Part shown: positions 8,025 through 15,398 of the stretch, piece after piece
How the letters are laid out: each line of letters opens with the position of its first letter
How positions within the stretch are numbered: the first letter of the stretch is position 1
Assembly: GCA_030018715.1 (NCBI GenBank)
Contig: JASEHN010000001.1
Span: 1 to 39,390, forward strand
Direction of reading: 5' to 3'
DNA from: Thermodesulfobacteriota bacterium
GTDB lineage: Bacteria; Desulfobacterota; SM23-61
Length of the DNA: 39,390 nt
Translations under genes and position numbers: made by a program
Notes under the pieces: generated by a model
Told to the model about the DNA's origin: nothing
Databases searched by the model: none
The model's input: the letters and a program-made list of their open reading frames with translations, nothing else

Positions 8025-8174
8025 ATGGCGGACCTACGCATCTGCCCAAATCCGCGGTGTCGGCTGGTGTACCGGCCCGACCCGCAGATTTATAAGGACC
8101 CCCACAACTACTGTCCCAAGTGCGGGACAGACCTGAACCAGCGACCAGCCTGGAAGGGGCGAGACGATGGCTAA
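8025..8174 (+). CDS. 49-residue zinc-ribbon protein
   Basis: A short gene set between two accepted ORFs. It encodes Cys at 7, 12, 30 and 33 in the arrangement C-x4-C ... C-x2-C, the last pair in CPKCGTDL, a classic zinc-ribbon knuckle. The ATG lies three bases after the previous stop, and the end overlaps the next gene by eight bases. Zinc ribbons of this size commonly mediate protein or nucleic-acid binding; no partner can be named. The four Cys and operon packing make a real gene likely. Confidence 0.65.
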   Translation: MADLRICPNPRCRLVYRPDPQIYKDPHNYCPKCGTDLNQRPAWKGRDDG

Positions 8175-8454
8175 GACCAGCAAGGCACCCGCGGTTGATT
8201 CCTCCGAGAAGGAGTGGCGTCGTGAGGTCTCCTTCAACTTTGGCAAAGGCGGCATGGAGAAGCCGGAAGAGTTTAAAGATCTGCAGCCGGACATGGAAGT
8301 GACCGCGCTGGTCACCGGAAAGGTGAAAAACCTTCGCCTCGACACGGAAACTTCCAGTTTCTCCCTGCAAATGGAGAAGGTCGAACTGCAAACCGGCGCG
8401 AAGGGGGGGCTCAGTGAGGCCCTGGGCAAGGCGAAGAAGAAGCAAAAACTCTAA
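8167..8454 (+). CDS. Small head-associated protein, capsid-staple-like (tentative)
   Basis: 95 residues, overlapping the zinc-ribbon gene by eight bases. A charged N-terminus leads into a beta-rich core (about residues 42-75: EVTALVTGKVKNLRL, then SSFSLQMEKVEL) and a Lys-rich C-terminus (KAKKKQKL). The core resembles the short beta domain of small phage capsid-staple-type proteins, in which a strand pair precedes a Lys-rich tail. This is pattern memory and tentative. Its place after the capsid block and before the adaptor is compatible. Confidence 0.5.
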   Translation: MAKTSKAPAVDSSEKEWRREVSFNFGKGGMEKPEEFKDLQPDMEVTALVTGKVKNLRLDTETSSFSLQMEKVELQTGAKGGLSEALGKAKKKQKL

Positions 8455-8474
8455 ACCTCTGAGGGGAAGCGGCG

Positions 8475-9149
8475 ATGAATTTGGCTGAGATGGAACGACG
8501 GCTGGCCCTGATTGTGCGCGACCCCAGCCTGGAGCCGGAATTCGCCGGGATGATCAATGACGCCATCCTGGAAATTGCGGCCGATTTTGACCTGCCCGCC
8601 CTGAGGCTGCTCAACCCCCATTCCTTTCCGGTGACCACCGGCAACTGGATTTGGCCCCTCCCTGAGGGGTATCACAAGAAGCTCTTTCGCTGTCTGGATT
8701 CTAACGGGACTCCGGTGAAGGTGCTGGACCGGCTGGAAGAGTTGGAGGCCCTGGACCTGGAGCATACGGAGACGGGGAATCATGTGACCCATGTGGCCGT
8801 GGTGGATATCGGCGTTGACAAGCGCCTCTGCACCTACCCCCTGGCGAACGACACCCTGCGTCTCTGGTTTTATGAGAAGCCGAACTACCTGGAGAAGCCG
8901 GGCGATGTGCCTGCCTGCATCCCGGTAGAGTTCCACGAACGGGTGATCTTCCCCAAGCTCATCATCAAGAATTATCAACTACTCCTGGATCAGGTGGAGA
9001 ATTTTGACACGAAACCCCTTCAATATTGGGAGGGGAAGCAGCGGGAAGGGCTCTACGGCTCGGCCGCGGGGCCCGTCGGCTTCATCAATTTCCTGGTGAA
9101 GGCCCGGGGTGGCCCCCGGCGCCATGGGGGCCGGGACCCTTTACCGTAA
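8475..9149 (+). CDS. Head-tail adaptor protein (probable)
   Basis: 224 residues. The opening, a helix with a conserved-looking order (AEMERRLALIVRDP, then EFAGMINDAILEIAADFDLP), followed by a beta segment holding WIWPLPEGYHK, matches the usual layout of podovirus adaptor/gatekeeper proteins that extend the portal ring. It is followed by the nozzle-like protein, the normal order. SD GAGGGG lies upstream. The C-terminus is short, basic and Gly/Arg-rich. Confidence comes from order and pattern, not from a catalytic motif. Confidence 0.65.
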   Translation: MNLAEMERRLALIVRDPSLEPEFAGMINDAILEIAADFDLPALRLLNPHSFPVTTGNWIWPLPEGYHKKLFRCLDSNGTPVKVLDRLEELEALDLEHTETGNHVTHVAVVDIGVDKRLCTYPLANDTLRLWFYEKPNYLEKPGDVPACIPVEFHERVIFPKLIIKNYQLLLDQVENFDTKPLQYWEGKQREGLYGSAAGPVGFINFLVKARGGPRRHGGRDPLP

Positions 9150-9161
9150 CCTGGAGAGGCT

Positions 9162-10451
9162 ATGCGTAAACCCATCACCGCTCGCGGCTTCCGGGGGATG
9201 AACAACCTCCCGGATGCTCCGGCGCATCTACTGGATGATGAACGCCGGATCACCCCCACTATCGCTCTCAACGTGGAGGTCACGGATGGTGGAGTTCTCC
9301 TAAAGCGCCCGGGGTTCGCCCGAAAGGTGGTCCTGGTCGGCTGTCATTCCATATGGGCCGGAAGCGTCATGTTGTGTGTGGCCGGCGGTGAACTTTGCCG
9401 GGTCGAGGGGATTGCCGTCTCAGAACTTTGCGGGGTCACCGGCCCATCGGCCAGGGTGAACTATGCGGAGATCGACAGCCTGGTCTATATGGGCAACCCA
9501 TACTGGACAGGGGTCTATGACCGGGTCCGGGACGCCGTGCGCCCCTGGGGGGTGCCTCTCCCTCCGGCCCCGGACATTGGCCTGGCCGCTGGAGACCTGC
9601 CGCCGGGGCGGTATAGCCTCTGCTATACCACGATCCAAGGCGACTCCCTGAGCGGCAACGGCCCCATCATGCAGGTGGCTTGGGAAGGTATGGCCCAGGG
9701 GATTCAGTTGAAGAACCTGGGAGACGACCATCTCTGCTGGATCACCCATCCAGACGGCGGGGACCTCTTTCTGGCTGACGTGGACGGCCTGGACCAGATC
9801 ACCGGCCAGGCCCCCTCTATTGAACGCCTGCCGACCCTGGGGGTGAACCCGCCCCCGGGGTTCACCCATTTCAGACACGCCTTCGGGCGTATTTGGGGGG
9901 CGAGTGGGAGAAAGCTGCTCTACTCCGAACCCTTTCAATATGAGTGGTTCAAGGCGGGCAACTTCCTCCCCTTCCTGGAGGACCTGGCGCTGGTGGCCCC
10001 GGTATCTGGGGGGCTGTTCGTCAACTCCACGAGGTCCACCTGGTTCCTGGGGGGGACTAACCCGGCCAAGATGACCATCAACCGGATTGGCGATGGGGCG
10101 ATCCCCGGGACCTTGACCATGACCCAGGTGGAGGGGGGCGGCTACGAGATCAGCAAGAAGGCCACCCAACTGCCTACGCCGGTGTGGCTTTCTAAGCATG
10201 GCTTCGTGGCGGGAACCCATTCGGGCCATCTGGTCCACCTGACGGGAGCCAGGCTCAAGCTGCTGCCCCGGAGCCAGGGGTCTGCCTTCTACCGGGTTCG
10301 AGACGGCATTCCGCAGATCATCGCTTCTTTAGGGGGACACCCCCTCAAGGCTGAGGGGGACGATCTTCAAGAGATATTCACCAATGGCAGGCTGTTCGTG
10401 CCGAAACCCCTGGCCGTTATCGGTAGCGGTGGGGTCACTATCAGCAACTAA
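9162..10451 (+). CDS. Tail nozzle/hub protein (beta-propeller type)
   Basis: 429 residues. The opening FRGMNNLPDAP with NVEVTDGGVLLKRPGF is typical of podovirus tail-tube B or nozzle proteins, which begin with a short arm and a strand ending in R-x-G, then form a beta-propeller. Repeating Trp/Gly-rich blades are visible (for example GRIWGASGRKLLYSEP and STWFLGGTNP). It would close the tail tip and bind the fibres. It follows the adaptor gene with a short gap and has SD GGAGAGG. The closest known subfamily is not clear. Confidence 0.65.
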   Translation: MRKPITARGFRGMNNLPDAPAHLLDDERRITPTIALNVEVTDGGVLLKRPGFARKVVLVGCHSIWAGSVMLCVAGGELCRVEGIAVSELCGVTGPSARVNYAEIDSLVYMGNPYWTGVYDRVRDAVRPWGVPLPPAPDIGLAAGDLPPGRYSLCYTTIQGDSLSGNGPIMQVAWEGMAQGIQLKNLGDDHLCWITHPDGGDLFLADVDGLDQITGQAPSIERLPTLGVNPPPGFTHFRHAFGRIWGASGRKLLYSEPFQYEWFKAGNFLPFLEDLALVAPVSGGLFVNSTRSTWFLGGTNPAKMTINRIGDGAIPGTLTMTQVEGGGYEISKKATQLPTPVWLSKHGFVAGTHSGHLVHLTGARLKLLPRSQGSAFYRVRDGIPQIIASLGGHPLKAEGDDLQEIFTNGRLFVPKPLAVIGSGGVTISN

Positions 10452-10462
10452 GGAGAAGTCCC

Positions 10463-11149
10463 ATGGCCATCTATGTACCGAATGTTGGGGAAAAAGAACT
10501 GCTCAAGGACATTCTGCTGACCCAGGCCCTCATCCTGGGGCTTTACAAAAACCCGATTATCCCGGACGGCAATACCACCTTCGACACCCTGGAGGAGCTG
10601 CCTTCCGGCGGGGGCCGGGGCTATGCCGCCAAGGCCCTGAGCAACGTCCTGATTGTGAGCGCCGCCGCCGCTGACAAGTGGTTCGTATCCACCAATGCGG
10701 CCGGGAAGGCCGAGGCGCAGTATTCCAATGCCGCCCTGGAATGGGTCTTTGCGGCGGCGGATGTGGCCGATGTCAACACCGTTTACGGCATCTTTGGTTA
10801 TACGCTGGTGCTCCCCTTCGATGCCGGGTCCGGCGAGATCAGGGTGGGGGATACCGTCACCGGCCTTGCTTCCGGGGCTACCGGCGTGGCGACCGGGGTG
10901 GTCTTGCTCTCCGGGGCCTGGTCCGGGACCGCTGCGGGCTACCTCTGCATCAAGACCAAGACCGGCACTTTCCAGAACGATGAGAACCTCCAGGTGGGCG
11001 GGGTTACCAAGGCCGTGTCCGACACCGGGGCCACGGGGGACGCCCACAAGAAGTTGGTGTTCGTGGAATCCTTCTCCGGGGGGCAGAAGATCGACACGGT
11101 GGGGCAGAAGATCACCTACGTCCCCAAGATCACCCTGGCGACCGCGTAA
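10463..11149 (+). CDS. Tail structural protein, unknown
   Basis: 228 residues, SD GGAGAA. The N-terminus (MAIYVPNVGEKELLKDILL) reads like a short assembly helix, then the protein becomes beta-rich with Gly/Ala/Thr turns. A segment with GTFQNDENLQVGG resembles the Gly-rich strands found in phage tail-fibre modules. No enzyme motif. The stop overlaps the next start as TAATG. A fibre-base or tail-accessory role fits the order of genes, but nothing is decisive. Confidence 0.55.
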   Translation: MAIYVPNVGEKELLKDILLTQALILGLYKNPIIPDGNTTFDTLEELPSGGGRGYAAKALSNVLIVSAAAADKWFVSTNAAGKAEAQYSNAALEWVFAAADVADVNTVYGIFGYTLVLPFDAGSGEIRVGDTVTGLASGATGVATGVVLLSGAWSGTAAGYLCIKTKTGTFQNDENLQVGGVTKAVSDTGATGDAHKKLVFVESFSGGQKIDTVGQKITYVPKITLATA

Positions 11150-12084
11150 TGGCCCTGAGCATCAAGACGAAGGATGATCGGGCCTACCGGCTCGATCATG
11201 AGGTGTTTGGCGATATTGCCAACACCGCCTTTGGGCAAGGGGAGATCGTGGACTTCGGTCAGGAGACCAAGAACCCCATGGTCCTGGATGACACTTGCAG
11301 GGTCAAGACGGAGGACGGCAAGGAGTTCGATGGGGTTCCCATTTTCTACCACTGCCGGAAAGGGTTTTACGATGAAGAAACGGCCACGAAAAGGCCCTCT
11401 GGCGCTCTCACCCGGGCGGCTTGGGCCTTTCGTAAAGGCCAAAAAGTGAAGGTCATGATCTACAAGGGGACGCCGGTATATGTCATAGGCCATTCCGATC
11501 CGCCCAGGAAGTGCCTGGACATATTCAAGATGACCCACAAGGAGTGGAATGGCAGACCGCACACACATTATATCCAATGCAGCAAGAGGGACGAATATTG
11601 TCCGATGGACGAAGTTGCGAAAGAACCGGACGACAAGCCCCTACTGATTACTGCTAAACAAGAAAGGATATTCGGTCAGAAAGAGGGTTTCGATGTTTTA
11701 ATGCTCATGTGGTTTTTCTTCGGGGATTATCTTATTAAAGTCGGCCCCATTATGTATATCTTGCAAGTCTGGAGCACCGGCTTTCCGATACCGGTAACAG
11801 TGGAAACAAGAATATTTGCCGCTTTATATGACGAAGAACATTATCAAGCAGCAGTTGATCATGGCAAAACAAAAGAAGGAAAATTTCCTTTTTATTTTTA
11901 TTTTGCGGCCCAACAATATTATCAAACTCATAAGAACGAATATGGGGGCTTCGGTTTTACTTTGCAGACGGATTTCTCCAACAGTCTCAAGAAACGATAT
12001 GCTGCAACTATCCCTGTAAGGTGGATCCATACCGAACTCTTTAGCCAGCACTGGCCGGATGATGAGGGGGAATTGCCGGAATGA
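11149..12084 (+). CDS. Unknown tail-module protein with an AT-rich C-terminal half
   Basis: 311 residues, starting in a TAATG overlap. The first half (to about residue 145) is beta-rich with scattered Cys and His. The second half, encoded from about 11,600 to 12,000, is aromatic-rich (Phe/Tyr clusters such as FPFYFYFAAQQYY) and visibly richer in A/T than either side. This suggests that the C-terminal domain was acquired separately, perhaps a host-range domain. No family recognised. It ends in an ATGA overlap with the protease gene. Confidence 0.5.
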   Translation: MALSIKTKDDRAYRLDHEVFGDIANTAFGQGEIVDFGQETKNPMVLDDTCRVKTEDGKEFDGVPIFYHCRKGFYDEETATKRPSGALTRAAWAFRKGQKVKVMIYKGTPVYVIGHSDPPRKCLDIFKMTHKEWNGRPHTHYIQCSKRDEYCPMDEVAKEPDDKPLLITAKQERIFGQKEGFDVLMLMWFFFGDYLIKVGPIMYILQVWSTGFPIPVTVETRIFAALYDEEHYQAAVDHGKTKEGKFPFYFYFAAQQYYQTHKNEYGGFGFTLQTDFSNSLKKRYAATIPVRWIHTELFSQHWPDDEGELPE

Positions 12085-13496
12085 TACCTCAAACTAAAAA
12101 GAAGTGCTCCACTGAGGGACATCTGAACTTCCGCACCATGTTGAGGATGCTCCGGGATACGGACACGGAACTCTTTAACATGGCGGCCACCATCGTCTCT
12201 CATGACAACTGGCATACCATCCTGGACACCCTGGAGGAAATGAGGCCGGAGCTTCTGGCCGACCTTTCTTTGTTCTTGGAGGCCGCCGGCAAGAGGGAAG
12301 AGTATGTCATTCAGGATGAAGAGGCGGTGCCGGTCAAAGGTCGTCTTCGGGAGATCGCCAAGGAACTCCAGGCCACCTACAAGTGCGACGTGGGGTTCCT
12401 GGAGGCCCCGACAGCCAAGACCGTAACCGTCTATTTACGGCATCCAGAGACAATCATCGGGTTGCCCCAAGAGGTCATGCGCCAATCAAACCGCATCTGC
12501 AAGGACCTGGGGAGTAAGCGCAAATGGACCTTCGGTTTTGATAACCGCATCTTCATCTGCGACCTGATGCCGGATGCCATCGAGGAGCTTCGGAAGAATC
12601 CGATGGTGGAGAAGATAGAGGTGGAAGACGCCGTGGCTTATGTCATGGCCAACTGCATCCCCCCTTATGACCCCCTTATTGAACGCATGGATTGGGGGGT
12701 TGAAAGGATTAAGCCCCTCAATGCCTGGGGCAAGGGACTCTACGGTCGGGGGGTGAAGTTGTGTGTCCTCGACACCGGCATTAAAACCGACCATCCCGAG
12801 TTCAGCGACAACGAGGGGCGGAATGTTTATAAAGGGGGCTGGAATTTTGTTGCCAACAACAATGCCCCCTGGGACGACCATGACCATGGCACTTATTGTG
12901 CCGGCATTGCGGTGGCCCAGCACGACAATGGCCCCGGCTACAAAGGGGTCGCGCCCTTCGTTGACTTTTATGCGTGCAAGGTTTTAGACGCCAAGGGGAG
13001 CGGTTCTTTGAATAATATCGCTGCCGCTATCGATTGGTGCCGCACCTACAAAATGAACATTATCAGCATGAGCCTGGGGGCCACCGGCGGGGCCTCAGTC
13101 CTCCAAGCGGCTTGCGACAACGCCTGGCATGCCGGGCTGATCCTCTTGGCGGCGGCGGGCAATTCCGGCCCCCGCCCCAACACCGTCAACTGGCCTGCCA
13201 TGTATGAGTCCTGCGTGGCAGTGGGGGCCATTGATTATGACGAGTATGTCTGTTCTTTCTCCAGTCGGGGGCCACAAGTGGAAGTGGTGGCCCCTGGCCG
13301 ATATATTACCGGTCCTTGGGCTGGTTTTACCTACAAGGATTATGCGACCCCGGATAAAAAATATATGTGCGCCTCCGGCACTTCGGCGTCTACCCCCCAT
13401 GTGGCGGCGGCAGCAGCTTTAATCAAATGCTGGTATCCCATGATGACCAATGCGGAAATCCGGCAATGGTTAAGAAACCATTGCAAAGACTTGTAA
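12081..13496 (+). CDS. Subtilisin-family serine protease with I9-like propeptide
   Basis: 471 residues. All catalytic elements of an S8 subtilase are present in order: D231 in VLDTGIKTDHPEF, H269 in DHDHGTYCAGI, oxyanion N361 in AAAGNSG, S435 in SGTSASTPHVAA. About 100 residues before the catalytic domain (roughly 90-190) look like an inhibitor-I9 prodomain ending in NPMVEKIEVEDAVAYV, so self-maturation is likely. A further N-terminal domain of about 80 residues is unrecognised. There is no signal peptide, which suits a protein assembled on the virion or acting in the cytoplasm. It sits among tail genes with an ATGA overlap upstream. Target unknown: tail or giant-protein processing, or digestion of host surface proteins. 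Confidence 0.9.
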   Translation: MIPQTKKKCSTEGHLNFRTMLRMLRDTDTELFNMAATIVSHDNWHTILDTLEEMRPELLADLSLFLEAAGKREEYVIQDEEAVPVKGRLREIAKELQATYKCDVGFLEAPTAKTVTVYLRHPETIIGLPQEVMRQSNRICKDLGSKRKWTFGFDNRIFICDLMPDAIEELRKNPMVEKIEVEDAVAYVMANCIPPYDPLIERMDWGVERIKPLNAWGKGLYGRGVKLCVLDTGIKTDHPEFSDNEGRNVYKGGWNFVANNNAPWDDHDHGTYCAGIAVAQHDNGPGYKGVAPFVDFYACKVLDAKGSGSLNNIAAAIDWCRTYKMNIISMSLGATGGASVLQAACDNAWHAGLILLAAAGNSGPRPNTVNWPAMYESCVAVGAIDYDEYVCSFSSRGPQVEVVAPGRYITGPWAGFTYKDYATPDKKYMCASGTSASTPHVAAAAALIKCWYPMMTNAEIRQWLRNHCKDL

Positions 13497-13514
13497 GAAA
13501 AGGAGGCAAGGGAC

Positions 13515-13913
13515 ATGGCTGGCAAATGGTGTGATGAGGGCGAAAATAACATTCTGGATTGCTACCTGAAAGGGACGGCAAGGCCGAGCTTCTATCTGTT
13601 TCTCTATACCAACGCCACGGAACCGGCGGAAGCCGCTCTGATGACCGGCATCACGGAGCCGTCCGGGAATGGTTATGCTCGGATTGGACTGGCGGATGCC
13701 GACTGGACCCTGGCGGCCGATGCCGCTACGCAGCTCCAGAAAACCTTTACCGCGGCCGGGGGCGTCTGGGGCAACGTCTATGGGTATGGCATCACCACCG
13801 CCCTCACCGGGACCGCCGGCAAGCTCATCTGTGCGGAACAGTTCTCGGACGGCCCCTACAACGTCCAGGACGGCGGCTCCGTCAAGGTCACCGCCAAGAT
13901 CACCGCAGCCTAA
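13515..13913 (+). CDS. Tail protein, first member of a tandem paralogous pair
   Basis: 132 residues, SD AAAGGAGG. Beta-rich, Gly/Ala/Thr-rich. It aligns along its length with the next gene: both share an N-terminal EGxNxIL motif, then (S)FYLFLYTNA versus SLYVGLYRNA, then SGNGYAR versus SGPGYAR, then a GxWGxVxG motif and a C-terminal strand. No enzyme motif. Probably a fibre or baseplate-like accessory that exists as a diverged duplicate. Confidence 0.6.
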   Translation: MAGKWCDEGENNILDCYLKGTARPSFYLFLYTNATEPAEAALMTGITEPSGNGYARIGLADADWTLAADAATQLQKTFTAAGGVWGNVYGYGITTALTGTAGKLICAEQFSDGPYNVQDGGSVKVTAKITAA

Positions 13914-13975
13914 CCCGGGTGTTCCGGCATCTCCCCTCGGGGTATCGGGATACCCAACATCATCTGAGGTGAGAT

Positions 13976-14374
13976 ATGTCCACTGCCCTCCTCTTAGCAG
14001 AAGGAAGAAACCGGATTCTCGGCATCCTCTTTGGGAGCACCGGCGTTGACAGTTCCCTCTATGTGGGACTTTATCGAAACGCGGCGCGACCCGCAGACAA
14101 TGCCGTCCTGGCCGACCTCTCAGAAGTATCGGGTCCTGGATATGCCCGGCGGCGCCTTTACCGGGGCAGTTGGACGGTCGATGGCAGCCAGGCCACCTAC
14201 GCTATTCAGACCTTCCTGGCTTCGGGAGGTCATTGGGGTTATGTCACCGGCTTCTTCCTGGCAACCACAGTGAATAATAGCGGCAAGCTCCTGGCGGTAG
14301 AGCATTTCGACAACGCCTTCAATATTGTGGATGGCAAGGGGCTGAAAGTCCAACCTCAGATGGTACTGACGTAG
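13976..14374 (+). CDS. Tail protein, second member of the tandem pair
   Basis: 132 residues, the same length as the preceding gene and similar along it (EGRNRIL, GLYRNAARPADNAV, SGPGYAR, GHWGYVTGF, KLLAVEHFDN). The two differ enough to be an old duplication rather than a recent one. SD GAGGTGA upstream; a 62-base gap separates it from its paralog. Function unknown; hetero-oligomer formation or separate receptor surfaces are possible. Confidence 0.6.
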   Translation: MSTALLLAEGRNRILGILFGSTGVDSSLYVGLYRNAARPADNAVLADLSEVSGPGYARRRLYRGSWTVDGSQATYAIQTFLASGGHWGYVTGFFLATTVNNSGKLLAVEHFDNAFNIVDGKGLKVQPQMVLT

Positions 14375-14384
14375 GAGAAATATC

Positions 14385-15386
14385 ATGGCGCTCGCATGGG
14401 CTTCCGGGGCGGAGTTGGGGCTGGCCAATTTGGAGCTTACCAATTATGGCGGGGGTACCCAAATATGGAATATTAACAGCACCGATAAGCGAACCGGGGC
14501 TTATTGCTTCCGCACTTATGGCAGCGCGGACTATCTCCACAAAGTCCTTGATTCCGCCCTTTCGGAGTTCTACCTGCAATTCGCCAACAAGGGTGGAGGG
14601 ATAAACAGGGTTGCCTTTAAATGGCGAAAGGGAACAACTGTCCTCGGCACTCTAAAAATAAACACCGCTGGCAAATTTGAGTTATATACCGGGGATTCCG
14701 TCACCCTTGTTGCCACTGGCACTGCCACCTTCAACACTGACGTCTGGACATTACTTGAACTCTATATCAAAATCGCTGATTCCGGTGGGGTGCTTACACT
14801 AAGGGTCAATGGCATCTCTGATGCTTCCTTTACTGGAGACACTAAACCTGGGACCGATACTACCGTTGACAGCCTCTTTTGGGCGGGCACGTCTAATGCT
14901 GTCTATGTTTATATCGACGATATTATCCTCTTCGACACTACCGGCACCGTGAACAACTCTTGGCCCAACAACCTGAAGGTCGGCTTACTGCAAGCTAATG
15001 GGGCCGGGAATTCCACTCAATGGACTCCATCTGCGGGAAGCAATTGGAGCTGCGTCTATGCAATCCCGCCCTCTGACGTCGATTATGTCAAGGTTAATGT
15101 GGTGGACCGGATCGACCTTTATACCTTGGGGGATTTACCCGCCGAGGCCAAGGGCATCCACGCTCTTTTTCTTACTGCCAGGGCCAGTAAAGAAGGGGCG
15201 CCTAATGTCAACAATCTGCAATTGGCTCTCCGCACCGGCGGGGCCAATTATTTTTCAGCGAGCAAGGCCCTCCCGACGGTGCCGGGGATGCTGGTTAATA
15301 TCTGGGAACAGAACCCAGGGACGGCCGCAGGCTGGCAGGCAAGTGAAGTCAATGCCCTGGAAATCGGGCTGAAATCCATCGCTTAA
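14385..15386 (+). CDS. Tail protein with lectin-like jelly-roll domain
   Basis: 333 residues. The first 190 residues carry the pattern of a concanavalin/LamG-like sandwich: repeated short strands, FYLQFANKGGG, GKFELYTGDS, then TFNTDVWTLLELYIKIAD and VYVYIDDIILFD, the last being the usual closing strand with acidic residues. The second half (about 200-333) is another beta-rich domain. Likely a receptor-binding or structural tail part. The coding is somewhat richer in A/T than the neighbours. SD is weak (GGAGAAATATC). No hydrolase residues identified. Confidence 0.6.
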   Translation: MALAWASGAELGLANLELTNYGGGTQIWNINSTDKRTGAYCFRTYGSADYLHKVLDSALSEFYLQFANKGGGINRVAFKWRKGTTVLGTLKINTAGKFELYTGDSVTLVATGTATFNTDVWTLLELYIKIADSGGVLTLRVNGISDASFTGDTKPGTDTTVDSLFWAGTSNAVYVYIDDIILFDTTGTVNNSWPNNLKVGLLQANGAGNSTQWTPSAGSNWSCVYAIPPSDVDYVKVNVVDRIDLYTLGDLPAEAKGIHALFLTARASKEGAPNVNNLQLALRTGGANYFSASKALPTVPGMLVNIWEQNPGTAAGWQASEVNALEIGLKSIA

Positions 15387-15398
15387 GGGGCCGGCCCA

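Noticed and set aside
13914..13975. Possible terminator between the duplicated tail genes (GGTATCGGGATACC)
   Set aside because: Only six base pairs with a two-base loop and no T-tract.
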